NCBI GenBank assembly: GCA_023392285.1
Contig: JAEVZK010000068.1
Location: 1 to 37,050, forward strand
Origin: Armatimonadota bacterium
GTDB taxonomy: Bacteria > Armatimonadota > Fimbriimonadia > Fimbriimonadales > Fimbriimonadaceae
DNA: 37,050 bases
Reading direction: 5' to 3'
The position numbers and the translations under genes are program-made. This document shows, one piece after another, positions 15,181-23,133 of the stretch; the stretch's first letter is position 1, and the number at the start of each line of letters is the position of its first letter. The notes below the pieces were generated by a model, which saw only the letters and a list, made by a program, of their open reading frames with translations, did no database searches and was not told where the DNA came from.

Positions 15181-16938
15181 ATGCGCAGAAAACTGATCCT
15201 GCTGGTCGCGGGTGCATGCATTCTTGGAATCGGGGGATTGGCCGCGTCGCGACAGGGAAAAACGATCCGGGAGGACCGATTCTCCCAGTTCAGGCTCGAT
15301 ACATCCGCTAAGAGGGTATTTGGGGTTCGAGAGAGTTGGGAAACCACTTACCGCTTGTTCGAAGGCGACAAGTTGCGATGGTTGATTACGATGCCGAACG
15401 ATGATTGGGATCATTGGCTCGATCAAGGAACCGTGTATGCACTCTCCCACAATGTGCCTGGTCCGGGGGGAGGCGGGCGGCTCTGGGCTCGTGACCTTTT
15501 CGCAAGGGAAGTATTCAACGTTGGATTGGCCGACCTCCTTGGAACTGGAGACGGAGTATTGCGCGAAGCTGAAGAAGATCAGCAAAGGTCGCACCGAAAT
15601 ATGAGTGTCTGGAGTGGCAAACCCGTTCTGGGAGGGCAAGCCTCACTGCAACCCGAAAGAGCCTCCTTCCAGCACACCCGTAACGGTTTGACTCAGTTCT
15701 GTTTACCCCTCACGAACAAGTCCACGATATTTGTGATTCCATGGGTTGGAGAGGCAGATCAAAGTCAGTTCGGTGGATCGGTGACGTTGATTCGACAAGT
15801 TGCATCCGGTTCGACCGATCCCATTGGCAAGGCTTTCTCCTCTGGAAAAGCGGTGAACCTGAGTCGCTTGCAAAGCGACCTCCCGGGAACTCTCTTTAGC
15901 TTGGAAGTGGATGGAGATCGCCAGATCGTCTTCTGCAGAACGCAGCGGTCCTACGATTCGAATGCGCTGATCATCCGCTCTCAGGAACTCGTCGACCAGG
16001 TTCCAACGAAGGTTGTACGGACGCCGGGCCATCGCGTGCTCTGGTTCGACGTGAACCAGAATGGCTACCCGTACACGAGCGTTTTGCGAGTTTTGGATGC
16101 GTCGGGTTCAGAGATCGGGAAGGTAGATTTGCGATCAACGGTGAATCCGGCACCGGATCTGCCGCAGCTCGGAGTAAATGTCGACCGAATCTTCCTTCGA
16201 CTAAAGAAGCAGGATGTGCCGCTGACGGAAATTCCCCCTAATCTCTTCCTTGCCGATGAGGAGATCGTATTGCTAGATTCTGCGGGAGGCCGAGTTTCCA
16301 TCCATTTGACTGGCGAAGGTGGAAAAACGAAGATGTCCACCTCATACAATCCTGTTCCGGGTGAACGTTTCCCGCCAAGGCAAGGTGAGACTGGCGCGCG
16401 ACTCGATGCGAAATATCGATCTTCAGACGGGAAGCTGAGCGCCAGCTTTAGACCTTGGCAAGGCGGTGCGCTCTTGACGATGTACGGGAAGTCGAATGAC
16501 GCCGACGGCAATCCCGTAGATGTTGAACTCAAATCACTGCCGATTCCGAAACTGCCGGAGAGCGCGATCATTTCGAATTCTGGGTATGTGTGGTTTATCT
16601 GCAGCTACGGCGCGAATGAACTGCGTGCGGGAAGTCCCTCGGCCGTTTATCTTCAATTTGCAAACATGCTGGGGGACTCAAGCTCTTTCTCGTTCGACTT
16701 ATCAGGAAAGGAATGGGCGGGGAGTTTCGCGATGGCCCGCAATGTCGATCTCTCGCACGCGGTGATCGCGTACAGCAAGGAAACCAAGCTGGCGAAAGTG
16801 AAGAACTACCCGATCACCCGATTTGCATGGCAGACCGTAGCAATTCCCGGGCTCACGGGCAGGGCCCGGATCATCAAGATTGTGGACAATCTTCTTTTGC
16901 CCGGATCTACGATCCCCGTATTCATGTTCGGCTCGTAG
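15181..16938 (+). CDS. Secreted protein of unknown function, about 585 aa
   Basis: I do not recognise this family. ATG 15181 is chosen because AGGAG at 15169-15173 sits 7 bases upstream and because the protein then begins with a clean signal sequence (MRRKLILLVAGACILGIGGL). An earlier ATG at 15133 would add 16 polar residues in front. The remainder is rich in beta-type segments with repeated turns (Asp, Gly, Pro, Ser), such as a beta-propeller or multi-sandwich would show, with no catalytic motif I can name. No lipobox and no sorting tail are visible, so it is periplasmic, membrane-tethered or secreted. Its stop codon directly abuts the stop of the convergent LCP gene. Confidence 0.7.
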   Translation: MRRKLILLVAGACILGIGGLAASRQGKTIREDRFSQFRLDTSAKRVFGVRESWETTYRLFEGDKLRWLITMPNDDWDHWLDQGTVYALSHNVPGPGGGGRLWARDLFAREVFNVGLADLLGTGDGVLREAEEDQQRSHRNMSVWSGKPVLGGQASLQPERASFQHTRNGLTQFCLPLTNKSTIFVIPWVGEADQSQFGGSVTLIRQVASGSTDPIGKAFSSGKAVNLSRLQSDLPGTLFSLEVDGDRQIVFCRTQRSYDSNALIIRSQELVDQVPTKVVRTPGHRVLWFDVNQNGYPYTSVLRVLDASGSEIGKVDLRSTVNPAPDLPQLGVNVDRIFLRLKKQDVPLTEIPPNLFLADEEIVLLDSAGGRVSIHLTGEGGKTKMSTSYNPVPGERFPPRQGETGARLDAKYRSSDGKLSASFRPWQGGALLTMYGKSNDADGNPVDVELKSLPIPKLPESAIISNSGYVWFICSYGANELRAGSPSAVYLQFANMLGDSSSFSFDLSGKEWAGSFAMARNVDLSHAVIAYSKETKLAKVKNYPITRFAWQTVAIPGLTGRARIIKIVDNLLLPGSTIPVFMFGS

Positions 16939-18270
16939 TCAGGGCTTGCGAGATCGAGGTTTGGAAGGAGGCGGGATTGGCTTGAACTTGTCCGCAGCCG
17001 CGCCAGCGAGCGTAACCTTGATCTCGGGTAACCACTCCGCACGAGGGTCGGCATTTGCATCTTTGGAAACGTCGGAGATTCCCAGCGTTTGGCCGAGTTC
17101 ACGTGCAAAGCTTTCGAACGAAGCCTTGCGATACGTGATCGTCGGCTCTTCTTGGGCTTTGACCGAGCCAGCGCTGAAGCTTGTGAAGCCTTGCGATTCA
17201 ATCGCAACCGCCGCGCGTCTTGCTGCTCCGTCAACCTTCGAAGCGTTGTAGACCGCGACTCTGACCAGCTTTCGGCCAGATGTTTCATTCCCGTTCAAAA
17301 CCCAGTCGACTACGAGCGGTGCCCTGATCGCGTCGGCCTTCCAGTAGTAAATCCCGTCTTCTGTATCGTCGCTTCCCGGCAGCGATGCTGACAGCATGCC
17401 GGTTGATCCGTTCCCACGGAAGAGGTTCGCCAGCGCTAGCACCTGCGTTCGGGAAAGATCAGTGTTGATCTGGCTGAATCCGACGTTAACAATCGAATCC
17501 GCCTTGATGATGTTCCCAGGGGTCATTGATCGAGAGATCAGCGCCTTGATGAGTTGCTGCTGCCTCTCAGTCCTTCTCAGATCGCCCTCTTCCAGAGAAG
17601 ACCTCCGCCGAATGGGAATCTTCCTTCCATTCTCATCGACGCGATGCGTTCCCATCTTTCGGAATCGAACGAATCCGACGGCTTCTTGCCCATTCAGGTG
17701 GTGCTCACCTTTCGTGATGTCGATGTGGAGGTGAGCCCAAGAGTCATCGTAAATCATATCGTCGATTGCCTCGACATCAACTCCCCCCACCGCGTCAACA
17801 ATCTTCTCGACCGCGGTGTCTTTGAGCTCCACGTAGTAGTCGGGGTGAATTCCGAACTGCGCGAGAGCATTTTCCAGGCCGGTTACTCCACCGTTTTGGA
17901 ATGAGCTGTTGATCTTACGGCTGTGTCCATCCACCTCGATCTTTGTGTCGCGAGGGATGCTAAGGGCACGTAGCTGCTTATCGACGAGGTCTGCGGAGAT
18001 GAGCATGATCGTGTCAGACCGCGCATCCTTTGAATACGGCATCCCTTTGCTATCGTGGTTGTAGTCCTTTCCGATGATCAGAATGTTAATGCGATCTTGG
18101 CCAGGAAATTGGGAGCGGGGGTCTCGAAAGGCGTCGACCACATTCCGAATGCCTTTGCCACCGCCGAGAGCATCAGTCAGTCGGTAAGCCCAGACGCCGC
18201 CGAGCAACAGGCCGATACTCGGAATGATCCACAGCAGGCGTTTCAGCCATTTTTTCCAGGGAGATTGCAT
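16939..18270 (-). CDS. LytR-CpsA-Psr (LCP) family cell-envelope protein
   Basis: A 443-aa membrane-anchored protein. A short cytosolic N-terminus is followed by one transmembrane helix (about 10-28). The LCP domain (about 60-225) shows INILIIGKDYNHD, the phosphate-binding RSDTIML (84-90) and SIPRDTKIEV (104-113), and later GGVDVEAIDDM and HLNGQEAVGFVRFRK. LCP enzymes transfer undecaprenyl-linked glycopolymers to the cell wall or to other acceptors. Residues about 340-410 match the LytR C-terminal domain (VRVAVYNASKVDGAARRAAV). The Pro/Lys-rich tail (PPPSKPRSRKP) is disordered. It lies 10 bases downstream of the DUF2993 gene, so the two envelope genes are co-transcribed. Confidence 0.9.
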   Translation of the reverse strand: MQSPWKKWLKRLLWIIPSIGLLLGGVWAYRLTDALGGGKGIRNVVDAFRDPRSQFPGQDRINILIIGKDYNHDSKGMPYSKDARSDTIMLISADLVDKQLRALSIPRDTKIEVDGHSRKINSSFQNGGVTGLENALAQFGIHPDYYVELKDTAVEKIVDAVGGVDVEAIDDMIYDDSWAHLHIDITKGEHHLNGQEAVGFVRFRKMGTHRVDENGRKIPIRRRSSLEEGDLRRTERQQQLIKALISRSMTPGNIIKADSIVNVGFSQINTDLSRTQVLALANLFRGNGSTGMLSASLPGSDDTEDGIYYWKADAIRAPLVVDWVLNGNETSGRKLVRVAVYNASKVDGAARRAAVAIESQGFTSFSAGSVKAQEEPTITYRKASFESFARELGQTLGISDVSKDANADPRAEWLPEIKVTLAGAAADKFKPIPPPSKPRSRKP

Positions 18271-18280
18271 ACTTGCGTGA

Positions 18281-19138
18281 TTACATACGATGGCACAATT
18301 TGAATTGAGGCAACAAGTTCGGGAGTGGGCCCGATGACGTGGCCGGATTCACCGGAATGGTGGCCTCGCCGCTCGCCCTCAGTATCCCCTTCGCGGTGGT
18401 GATGCGGTTCACCCTTACTGCGCCGTAGAGCTTAAGGTCCCGGTCGAGGTCCACGACAGGAGACATTGCGTCGATCAGCGCATTGGCCGAAGCCGTGTCT
18501 GCGGGGACACCATTGAACTTGATGTGAGCGTCGGTGAGGAGGAACTTGGTACCGTCGAGACTTTCCAACTTGGCATCAACTTCAAAATTGGACTTGATGA
18601 TGATGAATTCGCCATATCCTTTCACCAACACTCGGTCATTTTCGAGTTGAACAGCAACTTGTTTGACCTCCTGAAATTTCGATAGAATGAACTTCTCCAA
18701 ATCATCTTCGGAAATTTCGACGAAGCCCGATCCAACTCCTGATCGGCTCAGCCGGATCTTCCGCTTGGTTAGGGCGAGGGTGTAGTCATAGCGGCACTCA
18801 GGAATTTTCGCTTCAAGTTTCTGAACGTGCAGCTTTCCGAGGCTAAAGTCCCGGAGCTTGATATCCAGTTTCCTAATTTGCCCCTTCTGGGAAAGTTTGG
18901 GTTCTGTGAAGAGGGGAAGTCCTGAGGTTGCGAACTGTGAGGCTTCGATCGTGACACTTTTTAGGTCACCCAAGGGTCCGCCAATTAAGCCATTGAGTTG
19001 AGTACGGACTCGGACACGCCGCGCAGGTCCCTCCAACCGGCTCTTGATGTCGTTTGCGGCCAAATTTTCGAAGCGTCGCACCTCTGAGTTTCCGACATAA
19101 AACAGTGCTCCGAACAACCCCAAAAGGATTGGAATCAT
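18281..19138 (-). CDS. DUF2993 (LmeA-like) lipid-binding envelope protein
   Basis: A 285-aa protein with a short N-terminal membrane anchor (MIPILLGLFGALFYVG), then a long beta-rich region. Landmarks are GPLGDLKSVTIEAS (about 54-67), the charged strand run around KLDIKLRDFSLGKL, and EISEDDLEKFIL. This fits the DUF2993/LmeA family of tubular lipid-binding-like folds known from actinobacteria and cyanobacteria, where LmeA helps in envelope glycolipid maturation. That function is transferred from the family; here only the fold pattern is seen. The gene is first in a two-gene operon with the LCP gene (10-base gap), which supports a role in envelope glycopolymer handling. Confidence 0.72.
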   Translation of the reverse strand: MIPILLGLFGALFYVGNSEVRRFENLAANDIKSRLEGPARRVRVRTQLNGLIGGPLGDLKSVTIEASQFATSGLPLFTEPKLSQKGQIRKLDIKLRDFSLGKLHVQKLEAKIPECRYDYTLALTKRKIRLSRSGVGSGFVEISEDDLEKFILSKFQEVKQVAVQLENDRVLVKGYGEFIIIKSNFEVDAKLESLDGTKFLLTDAHIKFNGVPADTASANALIDAMSPVVDLDRDLKLYGAVRVNRITTAKGILRASGEATIPVNPATSSGPLPNLLPQFKLCHRM

Positions 19139-19240
19139 CGGCTTGCATCTCGGCTGATCTTTAAGGCGTAAAACATAGTTGGCCCCGGCCCAAAATTAGC
19201 TTAGCTCAATGGCGAGCTTTCATTTCCCTGAGGAAACTGA

Positions 19241-20227
19241 ATGTCCGAATCACTAGCACAGATCATTCCCGACGAAACTTTACAATCCTTTGACCTTTTG
19301 CGAGCCGACTGTGCTTTGATCCACCTGCCAAATTACGCCGTGGTCGAGCTTCGTGGTGAGGATCGCAAAGGATGGCTGCAGGGCCAAGCTACCAACGATC
19401 TCAAGCAACTCGACCTTGGTGCCTCCTCCTCGTTCTGCCTCTGCCAACCGACCGGCCAGATTATCGCCGTCTGTGACATTTGGGGATTAAAGGATCGGTT
19501 CGTACTCATCTGTGAGGCTGCGTCAAAGGACGCTCTCTTGCAGCGAGTGGATCAGATGGTGATCCTCGAAGATGTCGAGGCAAGAGATTTGACCGATCAA
19601 GTTCGGTTGTTGTCGGTCCAGGGGCCGAACGCCACCAAGGAATTAGGCGAATTGCTGCCCCTGCCAACACTTGACGGGATTGATTCGAGGTTAGGAGACT
19701 CAGAGGTGACGGTGCTGCGTTCCAATCGCACCGGATTGGGCGGATGGGATCTCCTCATACCCGCTGAAGACCAAGTTTCTGCGCAGCTAGTCGAGAAGCG
19801 CTTCGGACAAATAACGGATGAGGCCTTCGAAATTGCTCGCTTGGAGGCAGGAGTGCCGCGTCTGGGCAAGGATATCGATGCCAAGACCATGCCGCCCGAA
19901 TTAGGACCAGCGTTCGAGGCACGTCACGTGAACTACCGAAAAGGGTGCTACACGGGCCAGGAAGTCTTGATGCGAATTCATAGTCGCGGCCATACCAACC
20001 GCACTTGGGTCGGCTTATCATCCGAGCGTAAGTTGACGGAAGGTTCTTCCGTGCAAGACCAAAAGGGCAAGGACATCGGACGGGTCACAAGCGCGTGCTT
20101 CTCACCGGATTACGGGTTCATTGGGGGTGCCATGCTACGCAACGAGGCGGCACTCGAAGGTGAGGAAGTGTCCGTCGATGGAGCCGCGGCGATTGTGAGG
20201 CAGATGCCGATACTGCGTTTTGACTAA
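19241..20227 (+). CDS. ygfZ: YgfZ/GcvT-type folate-binding Fe-S cluster assembly protein
   Basis: A 328-aa cytosolic protein related to the T-protein of the glycine cleavage system. The YgfZ hallmark K-G-C-Y-T-G-Q-E is present at 234-241 with the conserved Cys236. Upstream, DRKGWLQGQATNDLKQL (about 42-58) is the typical N-terminal folate-fold segment. YgfZ needs tetrahydrofolate and helps the maturation or repair of certain Fe-S enzymes such as MiaB. ATG 19241 has AGGA at 19231-19234, a good distance. Its stop overlaps, by three bases, the stop of the small convergent membrane-protein gene. Confidence 0.9.
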   Translation: MSESLAQIIPDETLQSFDLLRADCALIHLPNYAVVELRGEDRKGWLQGQATNDLKQLDLGASSSFCLCQPTGQIIAVCDIWGLKDRFVLICEAASKDALLQRVDQMVILEDVEARDLTDQVRLLSVQGPNATKELGELLPLPTLDGIDSRLGDSEVTVLRSNRTGLGGWDLLIPAEDQVSAQLVEKRFGQITDEAFEIARLEAGVPRLGKDIDAKTMPPELGPAFEARHVNYRKGCYTGQEVLMRIHSRGHTNRTWVGLSSERKLTEGSSVQDQKGKDIGRVTSACFSPDYGFIGGAMLRNEAALEGEEVSVDGAAAIVRQMPILRFD

Positions 20228-20562
20228 GCCTCTCGCTTGCGCTTTGCCATTGCGACGAAATGTGCGACGACGAGGGTGAGTGCGAACACGAGCGAGATCA
20301 CGGAGATGATCGTTGCGGGCCAAACTTCACCCTTGATTGCGTTGGGCAGAAAGCGAAGTCCAACGAGCAGTGCAACGGCCGTGGCGGTGATGTACGCTAC
20401 GCGGGGCTGAGTCTTCGCGAGCGCGGCACAGCCGATCACAATAATGCCGGCGATTCCTCCGCCCAGCAAAGATCCGACGCTCCCTTTGCGAACGAATGCT
20501 TCAATGCCCACCACCAAGTCAAACAACCCATAGAGGAGCATGATTGCGAGCAATCGAGACAT
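20224..20562 (-). CDS. Small four-helix membrane protein, TMEM14/UPF0136-like
   Basis: A 112-aa very hydrophobic protein with about four transmembrane helices and a basic C-terminus (KRKREA). The pattern AFVRKGSVGSLLGGGIAG followed by GLRFLPNAIKGEVWPA and a final helix resembles the TMEM14 family ('KGS-xx-SL-xxG' then 'R-F-x-x-x-G-K-x-x-P-A'). Eukaryotic TMEM14 proteins are mitochondrial or ER membrane proteins; the bacterial role is unknown. The gene is convergent with ygfZ and the stop codons overlap. The family call is moderate; that it is a membrane protein is firm. Confidence 0.65.
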   Translation of the reverse strand: MSRLLAIMLLYGLFDLVVGIEAFVRKGSVGSLLGGGIAGIIVIGCAALAKTQPRVAYITATAVALLVGLRFLPNAIKGEVWPATIISVISLVFALTLVVAHFVAMAKRKREA

Positions 20563-20605
20563 GCTTCTAGGGTACCCGTCGAAGGGGATGAGCGATGCCT
20601 CTGCG

Positions 20606-22981
20606 CTATTTCTTTACAGGAGCGAACGAGATCGCATCAGGAATCCTCACCCCGTTTGGCGTAAACCGATTCGGATCGAGCAGGATCACATCGAACGCCA
20701 TGTCGGCAGATTCACCGATGACCTTGAGCTGTAACGAGCTATTCGAGCCGCCAAGACGAGTGGTTCCCAAGTGATACCAGCCGAACCCATTTCCGTAAAG
20801 CCCAATCGGCTCGCCCGTCAGCTTCAAGACTTGGCCCGCAACGGTTATGGAGACTCGGTCGCGTTGGCTCTGCGGAATGCGGGCGGCGAGCCATACCTCG
20901 ACATCTTGGGTGCTTTTGACGTTCAGCGGGTAGTCAGCCAGGTAGCCGCCGGGAGGATTCGCGATCTGGGTGTTAAGCGATAGAAAAGCGCCGCTGCTGG
21001 TAGCGGGAGATTTGATTACTTCGCTGAAATTGTTGTTGCGACTCAGCTCAGCTTCTACCCACATAAATCGTCCAACCCTGAGGTCAAGGCGCTCGTACTG
21101 CTGGCGCATCACATTAAAGCTCGCCCCCGGGTTTCGGTCGTAGCTGTCCAAAGCGTCCTTGAATAGAAATCGAGGCTGAGTGGCGTCGAGCCCGGAGCCC
21201 TCAGCGGTCGAGAATAGTTGAGTGGCTCGGGCCAGAGTCTCCGCGTACGCCGGCTCCGGGACGGGAATCTCGGTCGTGCCGCTGATTACGAGTGGAACTG
21301 AGCTGAGAGTCGCTTCGAAACCTTTCTTGTTGATCTTCGCCGGCGCAGCGGACGGATCGAGGGCAGTGATGACCGCGGATTTTGGATCCATCATTCTGAA
21401 CTTCACTCGTGCTGCGGGATCGGTGGTCCAAATTGCTGTAAAGCTTTGCCCTCCATCGTTGTAGCGGTAGCCTTGAATGGTGCTGCTGTAATTGATGCGA
21501 TTGCCGTCCGCGGGGGAAGGCAGCCACCACCGTCCTCCGGGGAGTTGTTGCGGAACTGCCGGGTTGGCGGCATTCTCTGGGAAGAACAGCGCCAGTGGTG
21601 CGTAAGCGGCGACGCTTGCATCTCCAGAACGGGGAGTTTGAAGTGAGAATGCCTTGTTGATCTCAGGCGTAGAGTCGCGAAGGAACCATCCCCGCGCTCC
21701 GAGCGAGGTGAGGTCATCGAGCACTGGCGAAATCTGCCCCACAGCTCCCTGATCGGACCCCGGCGCAATGTCAGTGGCAAGCAGCCAGCCGGATTTCTTC
21801 CATCGAAGGATGGTGCTGGTCGCGCGGCTGGCCGAGTCGAGTAGTGCCGAGGGGCTCGTGCCCGACGGCCGCATTCCGATTCCATCCAGGCTCGGATTTG
21901 AAAGCTCGTACATGGGGGACCAGCCGGACCATTCCTGCACCACCGGGACGTCGACAACCGACTGGATTGCGGAAACGATTCTCGCATAGCGGCGTGAGGA
22001 TGCGGCGGAGATGACTTCCGAAATGTCGCTCCATATGCTGCACTTGGCATTGTTGCAGTTGTAGAGGCGGTCTGTCTCGGTGTCCCAGAGTTGGGGAATG
22101 CCTCGCGTCGCACCAGACCAGAGTGGGGTCAGCCGCGCTAGGGCTTCAAACGAGTCGATATCGGAGGCGGTCATGGACCAAGCCTTCATCGCAGTCTCCA
22201 AGGTGCGATACTTTTGCTTCAGGTAAGCCGCAAATTCAAGTCGGAAATATGGACTGGTAGGGACGAAATGCGGCTCGTTGGATCCCCAGTTCGCCATCCG
22301 ACCGAACGGGTTGACGATGCCACGGAGACCCGGACCGACGCCGCTGACGCCAAGGGTGTGGAGGAGGCGATCTCGGTGTTCGTCCATCGCTTCCCAAAGA
22401 TCGGGCTGCTCAAGGCTGCGCATCTTTGGGTAGATGAGCACAACCTGCTCCAGGTCGGCAATCGGCTTCACATCCATCGTGAGTTTGCCCTCGAGAACAG
22501 GGTAGCGCTTGATCGACTCGACGCTGGCGTCTCGGCGGTTGACCACAACAGTGAGCGCACTCGATGCTCCCGGAAGCCTAATGTCGATTTTTCCTGCCTG
22601 GGTGATGCCCGTGACACGATATCCGGCTGGGTCGATCGCAACGCCTTCCGCCATCGGCGTGAGAGATGAGACGGATATCAGGTATCGCATCTGAGCAGCT
22701 TCCAGCGCTTTGATGGTTTCCTGCCACCCCGATCCGCCAGCGGGAAGATCGACAATAACGTCTGAAAAGCCCAAGGATTTTGCCCTGGCAACGTTTTCCG
22801 CAGTTCCATCGACCCGCAGGCCCACTGGGATATACGGGGCAGCATTCCAAATCAGGGTGTGATTGGCATTAATCGACCAAGATTGGGGTGTTGACCCGTT
22901 CGGTGAGTAGCTGCCGCTCCCCGTTTGAGCAAGCGTGATGGCCGCGGAGAGGAGCAGGATCGGAGACAAGAGCGCTCGCAC
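20606..22981 (-). CDS. Large secreted protein with a GH42-like TIM barrel
   Basis: About 791 aa from the preferred start. The open frame extends to 23104, but residues before GTG 22981 look non-coding, and from this GTG the protein opens with a clean signal peptide (RALLSPILLLSAAITLAQ). In the middle, EPHFVPTSPYFRLEFAAYLK and KYRTLETAMKAWSMT resemble the segment of GH42 beta-galactosidase-like barrels where 'F-x-x-F-L-K-x-K-Y-x-T-x-x-x-L-x-x-x-W' is conserved. The C-terminal 200 residues look like a jelly-roll or carbohydrate-binding domain. Catalytic glutamates cannot be assigned with confidence, so it may be a degenerate relative. Likely role: action on, or binding of, extracellular polysaccharide. 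It is a single gene, divergent from infC. Confidence 0.65.
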   Translation of the reverse strand: MRALLSPILLLSAAITLAQTGSGSYSPNGSTPQSWSINANHTLIWNAAPYIPVGLRVDGTAENVARAKSLGFSDVIVDLPAGGSGWQETIKALEAAQMRYLISVSSLTPMAEGVAIDPAGYRVTGITQAGKIDIRLPGASSALTVVVNRRDASVESIKRYPVLEGKLTMDVKPIADLEQVVLIYPKMRSLEQPDLWEAMDEHRDRLLHTLGVSGVGPGLRGIVNPFGRMANWGSNEPHFVPTSPYFRLEFAAYLKQKYRTLETAMKAWSMTASDIDSFEALARLTPLWSGATRGIPQLWDTETDRLYNCNNAKCSIWSDISEVISAASSRRYARIVSAIQSVVDVPVVQEWSGWSPMYELSNPSLDGIGMRPSGTSPSALLDSASRATSTILRWKKSGWLLATDIAPGSDQGAVGQISPVLDDLTSLGARGWFLRDSTPEINKAFSLQTPRSGDASVAAYAPLALFFPENAANPAVPQQLPGGRWWLPSPADGNRINYSSTIQGYRYNDGGQSFTAIWTTDPAARVKFRMMDPKSAVITALDPSAAPAKINKKGFEATLSSVPLVISGTTEIPVPEPAYAETLARATQLFSTAEGSGLDATQPRFLFKDALDSYDRNPGASFNVMRQQYERLDLRVGRFMWVEAELSRNNNFSEVIKSPATSSGAFLSLNTQIANPPGGYLADYPLNVKSTQDVEVWLAARIPQSQRDRVSITVAGQVLKLTGEPIGLYGNGFGWYHLGTTRLGGSNSSLQLKVIGESADMAFDVILLDPNRFTPNGVRIPDAISFAPVKK

Positions 22982-23085
22982 AAGGGCGAGACTACCTAAT
23001 GGGATCGAATGGTTCAGGTTGGCGTATTCCAACTTGCGCAGAACAAGTTTATATTTTGATGCTGGTGCGGTAGCCCCAAGCGAGA

Positions 23086-23091
23086 TATACT
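23086..23091 (+). promoter_or_regulatory. Possible -10 box for the infC operon
   Basis: TATACT lies 48 bases before the proposed infC start in a short intergenic region. No convincing -35 is seen at standard spacing (TGGTGC at 23063-23068 is poor). The short leader leaves little room for a large attenuator. Confidence 0.25.
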
Positions 23092-23120
23092 GACGAGTCT
23101 GCAAATTTTAGACAAAAACA

Positions 23121-23126
23121 GAGGTG
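23121..23126 (+). promoter_or_regulatory. Ribosome binding site that sets the infC start at AUA
   Basis: GAGGTG is followed by a 7-base spacer and then ATA at 23134. The in-frame TGA at 23125-23127 closes the frame just upstream, so no ATG, GTG or TTG start is available between it and codon 27 (GTG 23212). The latter would remove the conserved IF3 N-terminus. Confidence 0.7.
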
Positions 23127-23133
23127 AACGAAC

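Noticed and set aside
19196..19225. tRNA-like D-arm (TTAGCTCAATGGCGAGC)
   Set aside because: The D-arm resemblance is not followed by an anticodon arm, T-arm or acceptor pairing before the ygfZ start at 19241.
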